Counted from the stretch's first letter, positions 17,823 through 30,428 are shown. The stretch: 64,000 nt of DNA from Pyxidicoccus caerfyrddinensis (GCF_010894405.1 NZ_JAAIYA010000007.1:248001-312000), one strand, 5' to 3'. The notes: generated from the letters alone by a model not told the origin. A program made the numbers and translations.

Positions 17823-19336
17823 GACTGCTCGTCGCCCTGGCGGTGGCCGCCTTCTCCGGGTTCGTCTCGCTCTCCTACGAGCTGCTCTGGTTCCGCGTCT
17901 ACGGCGTGGCCAACGGAGCGCTGGCCTCGAGCTTCCCGCTCCTGCTGGGGACGTACCTGCTGGGGCTCGCGCTGGGCTCGCTGTGGAGCCAGGTGCTCTG
18001 CCGCGACACGAGCCCCACCACCGGCACCCGCCCGCTGCGGCTGGTGACGGCCTTCTTCGTCTTCGCCAACGGGGTGGCCTACCTGTCCATCCCCGGGTTC
18101 GCGGCCGCGTGCACCTTCACGGAGGGCTCGCCCGCGCCGTGGATGGGGCTGCTCACCATCTTCCTCGGCGCGCTCTTCCCCCTGGTGGCGCACTTCGGCG
18201 TCCCCGCGGACACCCGGGCGGGCGCGCGCGTCTCGTACCTCTACGTGGCCAACATCGTGGGCTCGGCGGCCGGCAGCCTCCTGACCGGCTTCTGGCTGAT
18301 GGACGTGCTCTCCACGGCGGGAATCTCCGCGGTGCTGCTGGGCGGCAGCATGTTGGGGGCGGCGCTCCTGCTCGCGGGCTGCGGCCTCACACGCCGCCAG
18401 CTGGCGGGGGCGCTGGTGGCGGTGGGGGTGGGAGGCGGCGGGCTGCTCGCGGCGGGGCCGGTCCTCTTCGACCGGCTCTACGAGCGGGTGCAGTTCCAGG
18501 CGAAGACGGAGCCGGGCTTCCGCTTCACGCACGTGGTGGAGAACCGCAGCGGCGTCATCACCGTGGCCCCCGACGGCACCATCTACGGTGGAGGCACCTA
18601 CGACGGTGTGTTCAACACCGACCCCCGGGGCACGGACAAGAACCTCATCTTCCGCGCATACGCGCTCTCCGCGCTCCACCCCGCGCCGCGTCGCGTGCTG
18701 ATGATTGGCCTGAGCTCCGGCTCCTGGGCGCAGGTGGTCGCGAACCTGCCGGGCGTCGAGGAGCTCACGGTGGTGGAAATCAATCCCGGGTACCGGGACC
18801 TGCTGGCGCACTACCCGCAGGTCGCCTCGCTGGCGCACAACCCCAAGGTGCGAATCGAGTTCGACGACGGGCGGCGCTGGCTGACGACCCATCCCGACGC
18901 GCGCTTCGACATCATCGTGGCGAACACCATGGTGCATTGGGCGGGCGGCTCCGCGCACGTGCTCTCGCGCGAGTTCAACGAGCTGGTGAAGGCCCACCTC
19001 TCGCCCGGCGGCGTCTACTTCTTCAACACCACGGCGTCACACCGGGCCTCGCGCACGGCGACGGACGTGTTCCCGTACTCGGTCGGGGTGGCGCATTGCC
19101 TCGCCGTCGCGGACACCCCCATCCAGGTGGACCTGGAGCGGTGGCGCGCGGCGATGCTGCGGATGCGCATCGATGGCGTCCCGGTGTTCGAGGCCGGGCG
19201 CGAGGAGGACCGCCGGGCGCTCGACGCGCTCGAGGCCCGCGTCTCCGGGTCGTTGGAGGCGCGTCCCCGGATGTTGCGCCGCACGGACGCCGCGGTGCCG
19301 GTGACGGACGACAACATGGGGCATGAATGGGACTGA
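17819..19336 (+). CDS. Membrane protein with C-terminal spermidine-synthase-like domain
   Basis: A 505-residue protein: six to eight membrane helices (about 1-215; opening SGFVSLSYELLWFRVYGV mirrors the start of the preceding gene), then a Rossmann domain of the spermidine synthase type (RVLMIGLSSGSWAQVVANL, ELTVVEINPGYRDLL, FDDGRRWL). The usual GGGDG loop is replaced by GLSSGS, and the catalytic Asp region reads IIVANTMVHW, so true aminopropyl transfer is doubtful. The start ATG overlaps the previous stop, and the end overlaps the next gene by ten bases, indicating one translationally coupled operon. Confidence 0.78.
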   Translation: MRLLVALAVAAFSGFVSLSYELLWFRVYGVANGALASSFPLLLGTYLLGLALGSLWSQVLCRDTSPTTGTRPLRLVTAFFVFANGVAYLSIPGFAAACTFTEGSPAPWMGLLTIFLGALFPLVAHFGVPADTRAGARVSYLYVANIVGSAAGSLLTGFWLMDVLSTAGISAVLLGGSMLGAALLLAGCGLTRRQLAGALVAVGVGGGGLLAAGPVLFDRLYERVQFQAKTEPGFRFTHVVENRSGVITVAPDGTIYGGGTYDGVFNTDPRGTDKNLIFRAYALSALHPAPRRVLMIGLSSGSWAQVVANLPGVEELTVVEINPGYRDLLAHYPQVASLAHNPKVRIEFDDGRRWLTTHPDARFDIIVANTMVHWAGGSAHVLSREFNELVKAHLSPGGVYFFNTTASHRASRTATDVFPYSVGVAHCLAVADTPIQVDLERWRAAMLRMRIDGVPVFEAGREEDRRALDALEARVSGSLEARPRMLRRTDAAVPVTDDNMGHEWD

Positions 19337-21252
19337 GGTGGCGCGGTGGAGGCGCGCCCCGGCCGGGGACCGCGCTGGCCGTGCTCGCCGTGCTCCACGC
19401 GCTGGCGAGCGGAGCCCTGCTGTGGGGTTACCTGGGCTACGCGGACCTCGCGGGGCTGCCCTGGCCCGTGGCGGTCGCCGTGAAGGTGGTCCCCGTCACC
19501 CTGGGGCTGCTGCTGGGGCTCAGCGTGCTGCTCGCCGGGCTCGTGGCGCGGCCGCTCCTGCCCGGGTGGGGCGCGCTGGGGGCGTCCGCGGCGCTCGCCT
19601 GGGGCGAGCTGTGGCTGCTGCTCCTGGACCGTCCGCTCTTCCACCTCACCCGCCTGCACCTCGATGGCCAGACGCTCCAGGCGCTGCGACAGCCGGACGC
19701 GCTCGCGCAGATTGGCCTGCCGCCCACGGCCCGCGCGCAGGCGCTGCTGCTTGGGGCAGGGGCCCTGGCGGCGGCCTGTGCCCTCGCGGCCGCCGCCGGG
19801 TGGTTGTCCCGCTCCGCGCACGCCACGGCGATGCGCACCTGGGCCCGGAGGCTCGCGCTCGTGGCCACGGCGGTGGCGCTCGCCGAGCGCGGGGTCTCCG
19901 CCGCGGCGTCGGTGGGGGTGTACACGGAGCGCTCGGACCCGGCGACGCTCTTTCCGCTCGCGAGCTGGGTGGCCTTCCAGTTTCCCGCGGACGCGGTGGA
20001 GGCCGTGCTCGGGTGGAAGGGTGCCTATGGCCGGGACGCGGCGGTGGACCGGGAGGCGCAGCCGCGCCCCAGCACCTTCCGCTACCCGGCCCCGGAGCTC
20101 GAGGCGTGGCGGCCGCCAGAGGGGGCTCCCCGCTACAACATCCTCCTGGTGGGCATCGAGAGCCTGCGGCCGGAGCAGGTGGACCCGGAGACCATGCCCC
20201 ACCTGGCCGCGCTCGCGCGCCGCTCCTGGTGGGCCGAGCAGCACTACTCCTCCTCGAACTGCACCCACCTGGGGCTCTTCTCGCTGCTCAGCGGCCTGTC
20301 GCCGCGCGCATGGGGGCCGATGACCGACGCGCGCCGGCCTCCGGTCCCCTACGCGCTGCTCGAGCGCGCGGGCTACCGGGTGACGGCCACCAGCTCGGTC
20401 GCGCCCACCTGGTTCGGGCTGGACCGGCACGTGCTGCGGCGGGAGCTCGCGCTCGGGGGGCACTGGGGCTTCCCGAATCAGGACCGCGGTATGGTGGACG
20501 AGGCGAAGCAGTTCCTCGTCTCGCGGCCCGAGCCCTTCTTCGCCTTCCTCTTCTTCAACGGCACCCACTTTCCCTACGAGGTGCCCGCGGACGGGGAGGT
20601 GTTCCGGCCGAGCGCGGGCGCTGACGTGGCGCTCTCCGACCCGGGGCTCGTCGAGCGGCGGACCGAGCTCCTCAACCGCTACCGCAACGCCCTCCATCGG
20701 GTGGACGCACTGCTGGGGGAGCTGCTCACCCGGTTGCGCGAGAGCGGGCTGGAGGAGCGCACCATCATCGCGGTGACGGGAGACCACGGGGAGTCGTTCT
20801 GGGAGGATGGACGCTTCAGCCACACCTCGCTCCTGTCCCGGGCCCAGCTCCACGTCCCGCTGGTGCTCTCCATCCCCGGCCAGGCGCCGCGCAGGCTCGA
20901 GCAGCTCACGCATCACGTGGACGTGATGCCCACGCTCCTGGACGCGGCGGGCATGTCACCTCCGCCCTCGCAGTACTCGGACGGCGTGTCGCTCCTGCGC
21001 GAGTCGGGCAACCCCCGCGCGCTGTCCATGCAGTACGACCGGGAGGAGCCGAGTGAGTACGCCCTCCTCAGCCCTCCGCTCCTGCTGCGCTTCCGCCTCC
21101 GCCACGGCAGCGTGCGGTGGGACGGCGGGGAGTGGCTCGACGGGCGGCGGAGCACCCCGGAGGAGCTCCAGCGGGCGATGGAGTCAGGAACAGGCGCGCA
21201 GCTCCTGCCGGCACTGAGGGACGCGAACCGCTGGTGGCCCTCGTCCCCGTGA
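19327..21252 (+). CDS. Membrane-anchored sulfatase-superfamily hydrolase/transferase
   Basis: A 641-residue protein with four to five N-terminal membrane helices (about 15-190) and a periplasmic alkaline-phosphatase-type domain as in YejM/PbgA and LtaS proteins. Likely metal and catalytic residues: the Glu in LLVGIESLRPEQ, a Thr nucleophile candidate in SSSNCTHLGLFSLLSG, and the DH pair in VTGDHGESFWEDG; FFNGTHFPYEVP and HHVDVMPTLLDAAG are family motifs. Such enzymes add or remove phosphate-ester groups on envelope molecules. It begins inside the preceding gene and ends 46 bases from the convergent pilR stop. Substrate unknown; modification of pilin or lipid is possible. Confidence 0.8.
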   Translation: MGLRWRGGGAPRPGTALAVLAVLHALASGALLWGYLGYADLAGLPWPVAVAVKVVPVTLGLLLGLSVLLAGLVARPLLPGWGALGASAALAWGELWLLLLDRPLFHLTRLHLDGQTLQALRQPDALAQIGLPPTARAQALLLGAGALAAACALAAAAGWLSRSAHATAMRTWARRLALVATAVALAERGVSAAASVGVYTERSDPATLFPLASWVAFQFPADAVEAVLGWKGAYGRDAAVDREAQPRPSTFRYPAPELEAWRPPEGAPRYNILLVGIESLRPEQVDPETMPHLAALARRSWWAEQHYSSSNCTHLGLFSLLSGLSPRAWGPMTDARRPPVPYALLERAGYRVTATSSVAPTWFGLDRHVLRRELALGGHWGFPNQDRGMVDEAKQFLVSRPEPFFAFLFFNGTHFPYEVPADGEVFRPSAGADVALSDPGLVERRTELLNRYRNALHRVDALLGELLTRLRESGLEERTIIAVTGDHGESFWEDGRFSHTSLLSRAQLHVPLVLSIPGQAPRRLEQLTHHVDVMPTLLDAAGMSPPPSQYSDGVSLLRESGNPRALSMQYDREEPSEYALLSPPLLLRFRLRHGSVRWDGGEWLDGRRSTPEELQRAMESGTGAQLLPALRDANRWWPSSP

Positions 21253-21298
21253 GCCGCGATCCCCGGGCGCCACGCCCCTTCCCCATCCTGGTCCGGGC

Positions 21299-22725
<1,427 letters not shown>

Positions 22726-22729
<4 letters not shown>

Positions 22730-24294
22730 AGCGGCAACTCCACCACGAACTCCGTCCCCTCGTCCCGGCTCGAGCGCACGCGAATGGCGCCACCGTGCGC
22801 CCGGACGATGGAGTGCGCGGTGGACAGCCCCAGGCCCGTGCCCCCGTCCCGGGTGGTGAAGAACGGCTCGAACAAGTGCCCCATCATCTCCTCCGTGATG
22901 CTTCCCCCCGAGTCCCAGACGCGAATGCGCGCCTCCTGCTCGGTCCGCGCCAGCGCCACCTTCACCTCACCCCGGGGGCCCGCGGCCTGGAAGCCGTTGC
23001 GCACCAGGTTGATGAGCACCTGACGAAGCTGGTCCGGGTCCACCGGCAGCGTCAGCGGCTCCGGAGCGGCCACCTCCATCCGCACGTCCCGCGCCAGCGG
23101 GTCCACCCGCAACATGTCCACCGTCTCCACCAGGAGCGCGTCCAGGGCCACCGGGCGACGCATCGGCTCCGGCGGGCGGGCGAAGCGCAGGAACTCCTCC
23201 ACCAGCCGCGCCAGCCGGTCCGACTCGCGCAGCAGGATGTTGGTGAGCTTGTGCCCCATCTCGTCCCGCGCGTCCTGCGCCAGCAGCTGCGCGGAGCCTC
23301 GCATGGCCGCCAGGGGGTTTCGCAGCTCGTGCGCCAGCTGCGCGGAGAGCGCGCCCAGGCTCGCCAGCCGGTCCGCGCGCTTGAGGTCCTCCTCCATGCG
23401 CCGCAGCCGGGTGAGGTCCTGGAACACCATGAGCAGCGCCCCCTGCTCACCCTCCAGCGGCGTCACCGACAGGCCGAGGATGCGCCGGCCGCTGCCCGTC
23501 CCCACGACGAGCTCGCTGCGGGGCGAGCGGGGCGCCAGCCCGGACACGCCGGGCATCAGCATCTCCAGCTCCATGCCCACGCTGCCCGCCTCCTCCACCT
23601 GGAGGATGGCGCAGCCCGCGGGGTTGACGTACGTGACGCGCCCCCGGGCGTCGCACGTCACCAGCCCCGAGGGCATGGAGGAGACAATCTGCCGCTGCAG
23701 CCGCCCCAGCCGCCGCAGGTCGGCCTCGCGGGCGGACAGGGCCCCGCCGGTGGCGGAGAGCTGACGCGACAGGTAGCCGGCCAGCACGGCGATGAGCGCG
23801 AGCGCCAGCAGGTTGCTGCCCAGCACGAACAGCCCCCGGCTCGACAGGAGCGGGGCCACGGGCGTGCCGTCCGCGAACAACGGCGCCATCACCAGGCCGG
23901 AGAAGGACAGCGCGGACGCCGCGGCCACCCAGAGCGCGCCGCGCCAGTCGAGCACCACCGCCGCGCCGATGACGGCCAGGCTGTAGAGGAAGGTAAGGGG
24001 CGAGTCCGCGCCGCCGCTGAGGTACACCAGCCCGGTGGCGATGACGATGTCACCCACCACCTGCACCCAGGCGTCCAGCTTCCCCGCCCGCCCCCACCGC
24101 AGCCGCAGGCCCACCACCACCGTGGACACGTACGCGGCGATGATGACCGCGAGCGACAGCGTGTCCGTGCGGCTGGGCTCCTGGTAGGGCTGCAAGAGCA
24201 GGCGCGCCACCGTGATGACGAGCGAGAGGCTCGCCGCCACGGTGCGGAACAGCACCAGCCACACCAGGCGCGAGCGGACACCTCCTGCGTCCAC
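22726..24294 (-). CDS. pilS: Sensor histidine kinase PilS
   Basis: Membrane kinase paired with PilR, which in other bacteria senses PilA in the membrane. About 522 residues: six membrane helices (about 8-180), a coiled segment, a PAS domain (SSMPSGLVTCDARGRVTYVN), H-box LSAQLAHELRNPLAAMRGS, and ATPase motifs NLVRNGFQAAGP, VWDSGGSI and GTGLGLSTAHS. The frame is open to 24378 but that part overlaps the end of pilC; a GTG at 24294 just after the pilC stop is more likely, although no strong ribosome site is seen, so the start is uncertain. Overlaps pilR by four bases. Confidence 0.9.
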
Positions 24295-24319
24295 CCCGCG
24301 CGCGCCTGGAGCCGGAGAA

Positions 24320-25576
24320 CTACTTGATGGCACCGGCAATGGAGAAGATGGGCAGGTACATGGCGATGAGGAAGCCACCGACCACGCCGCCGAGGAACAC
24401 CATCATGATGGGCTCAATCATGGAGGTGAGCGCACTGATGGCGGAGTCCACCTCGTCGTCGTAGAAGTCGGCGATCTTGTTGAGCATGGTGTCCATGGCG
24501 CCGGTGGCCTCACCGACGCCAATCATCTGCACCACCATGGAGGGGAACACCTTGGTGTCCGCCAGCGGGCCCGCGATGTTCTTGCCCTCGGAGATCTTGC
24601 CGCGCACGTAGTAGATGGCCGCTTCCACGGTGCGATTGCCGGCCGTCTTCGCCGTCACGTCCAGGGCATCGAGGATGGGCACGCCCGAGGAGAGCATGGT
24701 GCCCAGCGTGCGGGTGAAGCGCGCCACCGCGACCTTGCGGAGCACCGGCCCGAACAGCGGCATCTTCAGGAACACCTTGTCCCAGAACACGCGCCCCCGG
24801 GGCTGCCGGTAGCTCCAGGTGAAGGAGACCACCACCGCGGTGACGGAGCCGGCGACGTGGAGCCAATACGTCTGGGCCCATTCGGACATGTCGACCACGA
24901 ACTGGGTGGGCCCCGGCAGCTCCGAGCCGAAGTCCGCGAACATCTTCGCGAACGTGGGCGTCACCTTGATGAGCAGCAGCGACACCACGCCGAGGGCCAC
25001 CACCAAGACGATGGCCGGGTAGGTCATCGCGCCCTTGACCTTGGCCTTGAGCTTCTCGCTCTTCTCACGGTAGGCCGCGAGCCGGTTGAGGATGGAGTCG
25101 AGGATACCGCCCACCTCACCCGCGGCGCACAGCTGGGTGTAGAGCTCGTCGAAGACCTTGGGGTGGTCCTTGAGGGCATCCGCGAAGGTGCTGCCCTGCT
25201 CCACCTTGGCCTTGATGGCGAACAACACCTTCTTGAAGGCGGGGTTGTCCATCTGGCTGGCCAGGATGTCGAGGCACTGCACCAGCGGCAGGCCGGCGTC
25301 GATCATCGTGGCGAACTGCCGGGTGAAGATGAGGATGTCCTTGCCCGTCACCCCGCCGATGCCGGGCAGGACGATGTCGCCGTCCAGGGCGCCCTTCCTG
25401 CGCACCTTGGTCGGGTTGAGGCCCAGGGACTTGAGGCGCGAGTTGACGGCCTCGGAGTCCAAGGCCTCCATCTCGCCCTTCTTGGTCTCTCCGCCCTTGG
25501 TCTTCGCCTCCCAGAGGAACTGGGACGTGTTCTTCTTGGGGGCTACGGCCTTCTGCTGCACTGCTGGTGCTGCCAT
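24320..25576 (-). CDS. pilC: Type IV pilus inner-membrane platform protein PilC
   Basis: Polytopic platform on which PilB and PilT act. The protein has 418 residues with two T2SS-F domains: GKDILIFTRQFATMIDAGLPLVQ opens the first and VARFTRTLGTMLSSGVPILDAL the second. Membrane helices lie at about 175-200, 225-245 and 385-415 (IEPIMMVFLGGVVGGFLIAM). The N-terminal segment (FLWEAKTKGGETKKGEMEA) is usual for PilC. It lies between pilT and pilS on the same strand. Confidence 0.97.
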   Translation of the reverse strand: MAAPAVQQKAVAPKKNTSQFLWEAKTKGGETKKGEMEALDSEAVNSRLKSLGLNPTKVRRKGALDGDIVLPGIGGVTGKDILIFTRQFATMIDAGLPLVQCLDILASQMDNPAFKKVLFAIKAKVEQGSTFADALKDHPKVFDELYTQLCAAGEVGGILDSILNRLAAYREKSEKLKAKVKGAMTYPAIVLVVALGVVSLLLIKVTPTFAKMFADFGSELPGPTQFVVDMSEWAQTYWLHVAGSVTAVVVSFTWSYRQPRGRVFWDKVFLKMPLFGPVLRKVAVARFTRTLGTMLSSGVPILDALDVTAKTAGNRTVEAAIYYVRGKISEGKNIAGPLADTKVFPSMVVQMIGVGEATGAMDTMLNKIADFYDDEVDSAISALTSMIEPIMMVFLGGVVGGFLIAMYLPIFSIAGAIK

Positions 25577-25633
25577 GAGCTGGACCTCCGCGGACGCCGC
25601 GCGAGTCTAACCGCTGAATCCAAATTCCAGGAA

Positions 25634-26755
25634 CTAACGACCGCCCGCTCCCCCGGCAGGTCGCTGCTGGGGCAGTCCCGGGAGGCCCTGCCCACCCGTG
25701 GCGAGGATGTTGCGCAGCTCTTCCGGGTCGCTGGAGCGGCCGAAGGCCTCGTCCTGGGAGATGAGCCGGCGGATGAGGAGCGCCGCCAGGGCCTGGTTGA
25801 AGGTCTGCATGCCGTACTTCGCCTGACCGACCTGCATGGAGGAGTAGATCTGGTGGACCTTGTCCTCGCGGATGAGGTTCCGGATGGCGGGGTTGGGCAC
25901 CATCACCTCCAGGGCGAGGATGCGGCCCGGGCCGCCCGCCTTGGACACCAGCGCCTGGCTCATCACGCCCTCGAGCACGAAGGACAGCTGGGCGCGCACC
26001 TGCGGCTGCTGGTACGGCGGGAACACGTCCAGCACGCGGTTGATGGTCTGCACCGCGCTGTTGGTGTGCAGCGTGGCGTAGCAGATGTGGCCCGTCTCGG
26101 CGATGGTGAGCGCGGCCTCGATCGTCTCCAAGTCACGGAGCTCGCCGACGAGCACGATGTCCGGGTCCTGGCGGAGGATGTACTTGAGGGCCGTCTTGAA
26201 GTTGCGCGTGTCCGCGCCGACTTCCCGCTGGTTGACGAGGCAGTTCTTGTGCGGGTGCAGGTACTCGATGGGGTCCTCGATGGTCATGATGTGCTCATGA
26301 CGCTCGGTGTTGATCTTGTCGATCATCGAGGCCAGCGTGGTGGACTTGCCCGAGCCCGTGGGGCCCGTCACCAGGATGAGGCCGCGGGGCTTCTTCACCA
26401 GCTCCGCGACCACCGGGGGAAGGCCCAGCTCCTGGAACGTCAGGATCTTGAAGGGAATGGTGCGGAAGGCGCCGGCCACCGCGCCACGCTGCATGAAGAT
26501 GTTGGCGCGGAAGCGCGACAGCCCCTTCACGCCGAAGGACAGGTCCAGCTCGTTGTCCTCTTCGAACTTGTGCTTCTGGGCGTCCGTGAGGATGGAGTAG
26601 CAGAGCTGCTTGGTCTCCACGGGGGTCAGCGGCGCCGTCTTCAAGGGCACGAGCTCGCCGTCCACGCGGAGCTGGGGCGGTGAGCCAGTGGTGATGTGGA
26701 GGTCGGAAGCGCCCTTCTCGACCATCGCCTTGAGGAGCTGGTGCAGGTTGGCCAC
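25634..26755 (-). CDS. pilT: Type IV pilus retraction ATPase PilT
   Basis: Hexameric ATPase that retracts pili to power S-motility. The protein has 373 residues, a typical length, with Walker A GPTGSGKST at 131-139, the Asp box around IMTIEDPIEYLH, Walker B DIVLVGELRDLET, the His box GHICYATLHTNSAVQTI, and the C-terminal AIRNLIRED motif required for retraction in other PilT proteins. Starts MANLHQLLKAMVEKGASDLH. Transcribed with pilB upstream (39-base gap) and pilC downstream (57 bases). Confidence 0.98.
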   Translation of the reverse strand: MANLHQLLKAMVEKGASDLHITTGSPPQLRVDGELVPLKTAPLTPVETKQLCYSILTDAQKHKFEEDNELDLSFGVKGLSRFRANIFMQRGAVAGAFRTIPFKILTFQELGLPPVVAELVKKPRGLILVTGPTGSGKSTTLASMIDKINTERHEHIMTIEDPIEYLHPHKNCLVNQREVGADTRNFKTALKYILRQDPDIVLVGELRDLETIEAALTIAETGHICYATLHTNSAVQTINRVLDVFPPYQQPQVRAQLSFVLEGVMSQALVSKAGGPGRILALEVMVPNPAIRNLIREDKVHQIYSSMQVGQAKYGMQTFNQALAALLIRRLISQDEAFGRSSDPEELRNILATGGQGLPGLPQQRPAGGAGGR

Positions 26756-26794
26756 GGGGGGATGTCCTTCGGTGAGGCGTGGGAGGAGGAGTGA

Positions 26795-28495
<1,701 letters not shown>

Positions 28496-28575
28496 TCGTT
28501 GAAGCCTCTTCCTTGAGGAAAAGAAGAACGAGACAGGCTTGAGGGCCCGCCCCGAACTCAGGAGACAGGGGGAGA

Positions 28576-28602
28576 TGCCAGGGGCCACGAGGGCCTCTGG
28601 CA
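28576..28602. promoter_or_regulatory. Inverted repeat upstream of pilB
   Basis: An 11-bp stem with one G-T pair (TGCCAGGGGCC / GGCCTCTGGCA) and a 5-base loop lies about 80 bases upstream of the pilB start, in the 209-base ribF-pilB gap (28496-28704). A 12-bp GC palindrome (GGCGGGCCCGCC) lies further upstream at 28647-28658. One may end ribF transcription-side structure and the other control pilB, but no T-run or clear promoter lets me decide. Confidence 0.35.
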
Positions 28603-28704
28603 CGGTTCCTGATACGAATTAGAGGGGAGCCGCGCGCGCGCGTCAAGGCGGGCCCGCCTGCTCCCTTGGCAGGTCAACCCGTTGAAGAGACACGGGAAAA
28701 ACGC

Positions 28705-29631
28705 TCAGTCACCCACACCGGCGATGACGGTGCGCGCGGCCTCCACGTCCCGCTTTATCTGCCCGACGAGCTCCGCCACCGAGCCGAAGCGCTGCTCGGG
28801 GCGCAGCCGCTCCAGGAACTGCACCCGGAGCTCCTTGCCATAGAGGTCGCCGGAGAAGTCCAGCAGGTGCGCCTCGATGGTGACCTCGGTGCCGCCGAAG
28901 GTGGGCTTCACACCGATGTTGGCGGCGCCCGCGTGCCATGTGCCCCCGGCCTCGCCGGGCAGGTGCACCCGGATGGCATAGACGCCGGGAGCGGGGCGCA
29001 GCTCGTTCTGCGTGTCCACGTTGGCGGTGGGAAAGCCGATGCCCCTGCCCCGCCCCGCGCCGGCCACCACCGTGCCGTCCAGATCAAACGGGCGCCCCAA
29101 GAGCCGCCGCGCCGCGGACACGCGGCCCTCGAGGATGTACTCGCGCACGCGCGAGGACGAGGCCACCACGCCGTCCACGGTGACGGGCGCCACCACGTGC
29201 ACCTTCGCGCCGCGCCGGGCGGCCGCCTCGCGCAGCGTGGCCACCGTGCCGCCGCGGGCCGCGCCATAGGTGAAGTCGCTGCCCACCACCACGTGCGCCA
29301 CGCCGAGCGCGTCGAACAGGGCGGCCTCGAAGTCGGACGGGGGCGTGCGCGCGTAGTCGCGGGTGAAGGGCTGCACCACCGCGGCGGACAGGCCGCACCC
29401 GGCGAACAGCTCCAGCTTGCGGGGCAGCAGCGTAATCAGCTTCGGCGCCAGGTCCGGCTGGAGCACCTTGCCGGGGTGCGGGTGGAAGGTGAAGGCAGCG
29501 GCGCTGGCGTGGCGGCCGGCCTCGGAGAAGAGGGCCTGGTGGCCCACGTGGACGCCGTCGAAGTTGCCCAGCGCGAGCGCCTGGCCGGCCAGTGCCCGGC
29601 CCGCCTCGGCCACCGAGTGGAAGACCTTCAT
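28705..29631 (-). CDS. ribF: Bifunctional riboflavin kinase / FAD synthetase
   Basis: Phosphorylates riboflavin to FMN and adenylates FMN to FAD. The protein has 308 residues: an N-terminal nucleotidyltransferase domain (LALGNFDGVHVGHQALF, FTFHPHPGKVL, VVVGSDFTYGAARGG, SSSRVREYILEG) and a C-terminal flavokinase domain (GIGFPTANVDTQNELRPAPGVYA reduced here to its motifs; GVKPTFGG, HLLDFSGDLYGK). It overlaps nothing and is divergent from trmB, 92 bases away. Confidence 0.97.
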   Translation of the reverse strand: MKVFHSVAEAGRALAGQALALGNFDGVHVGHQALFSEAGRHASAAAFTFHPHPGKVLQPDLAPKLITLLPRKLELFAGCGLSAAVVQPFTRDYARTPPSDFEAALFDALGVAHVVVGSDFTYGAARGGTVATLREAAARRGAKVHVVAPVTVDGVVASSSRVREYILEGRVSAARRLLGRPFDLDGTVVAGAGRGRGIGFPTANVDTQNELRPAPGVYAIRVHLPGEAGGTWHAGAANIGVKPTFGGTEVTIEAHLLDFSGDLYGKELRVQFLERLRPEQRFGSVAELVGQIKRDVEAARTVIAGVGD

Positions 29632-29723
29632 GCCCTTCCGTATACCGCAGGCCCGCGGGCAAAGGCCCCAAGCGTTTTTCCCTGGCCAGACCCGGCACCG
29701 CCGTGGTTGGAGGCGGCCCTCCC

Positions 29724-30344
29724 ATGGCCCGTCCCCGTCTGCTACCCGAGCCCGTCGGGCTCAAGTTCGTCACCCTGGAAACGCCCCCGGACTGGGACGC
29801 GGAGTTCGGCTTCGCCGGCCCGCTGGAGCTGGAGATTGGCTCCGGCGCCGGGGGCCACGCCCTGGAGTACTGCCGGCGCAACCCCGGGGTGCGCTTCGTC
29901 GCCTTCGAGTGGCGCAAGAAGTACGCGCGCGACACCCAGTCCCGCGCGGACAAGGCCGGCCTGAAGAACCTGCGCGTCATCGAGGCCGACGCCACCTTCG
30001 TCGTGCCCCGCATCTTCGCCCCTGGCTCCCTGGCCGCCATCCACCTCCAGTTCCCCGACCCCTGGTGGAAGCGCGCCCACGCCAAGCGCGCCGTCATCCA
30101 GCCCGCCTTCGCCCAGTTGCTGTACGCGAAGCTCGCACCGGGCGGCCTCTTCGACATGCGCACGGACGTCCAGGACCGGGGCGAGTCCATGCTCTCCATC
30201 CTGGAATCCGTGGGTTTCCAGAACCCCCTGGGTTCAGGAGTGTTCCATCCTTATGACCCCGAGGAGGTGCCCTCCACACGGGAGCGGCGCTACCTGACGA
30301 GCGGGGAGCCGGTGTACCGGGCCCGGCTGCGCAAGCCTGTCTGA
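29724..30344 (+). CDS. trmB: tRNA (guanine-N7-)-methyltransferase
   Basis: Makes m7G46 in tRNA from S-adenosylmethionine. The 206-residue form starts MARPRLLPEPVGL and shows the SAM-binding loop LELEIGSGAGGHALEY, FVAFEWRKKYARDTQ, and the TrmB signature LQFPDPWWKRAHAKRAV, followed by LAPGGLFDMRTDVQD. The frame is open upstream to 29592 across the divergent gap with ribF, but the ATG at 29724 matches the family start. Confidence 0.95.
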   Translation: MARPRLLPEPVGLKFVTLETPPDWDAEFGFAGPLELEIGSGAGGHALEYCRRNPGVRFVAFEWRKKYARDTQSRADKAGLKNLRVIEADATFVVPRIFAPGSLAAIHLQFPDPWWKRAHAKRAVIQPAFAQLLYAKLAPGGLFDMRTDVQDRGESMLSILESVGFQNPLGSGVFHPYDPEEVPSTRERRYLTSGEPVYRARLRKPV

Positions 30345-30356
30345 CATTCGTGAAGA

Positions 30357-30428
30357 CGGGCACTTGCCCGGCCTCTTGGCTTCCTCATCTCGACAGGTGA
30401 GAATTGCAGTCATTCCCGCGACGCGGGA
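30357..30428. promoter_or_regulatory. Two short inverted repeats between trmB and the diguanylate cyclase gene
   Basis: A 6-bp perfect repeat with a 2-base loop (CGGGCA / TGCCCG, 30357-30370) follows the trmB stop and may end its transcript. A 7-bp repeat (TCCCGCG-A-CGCGGGA, 30414-30428) lies 25 bases before the next start and could be an operator or could hide the ribosome site GGGAGG that overlaps it. Confidence 0.3.

Noticed and set aside
17663-18997. Long minus-strand frame antisense to the spermidine-synthase-like gene
   Set aside because: The plus strand carries membrane helices and a Rossmann domain with overlapping gene borders; the minus frame has only low-complexity His/Arg/Glu sequence.
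17819-19336. Naming the Rossmann-domain protein a spermidine synthase
   Set aside because: The nucleotide loop and catalytic Asp expected for aminopropyl transfer are not present; only the fold is supported.
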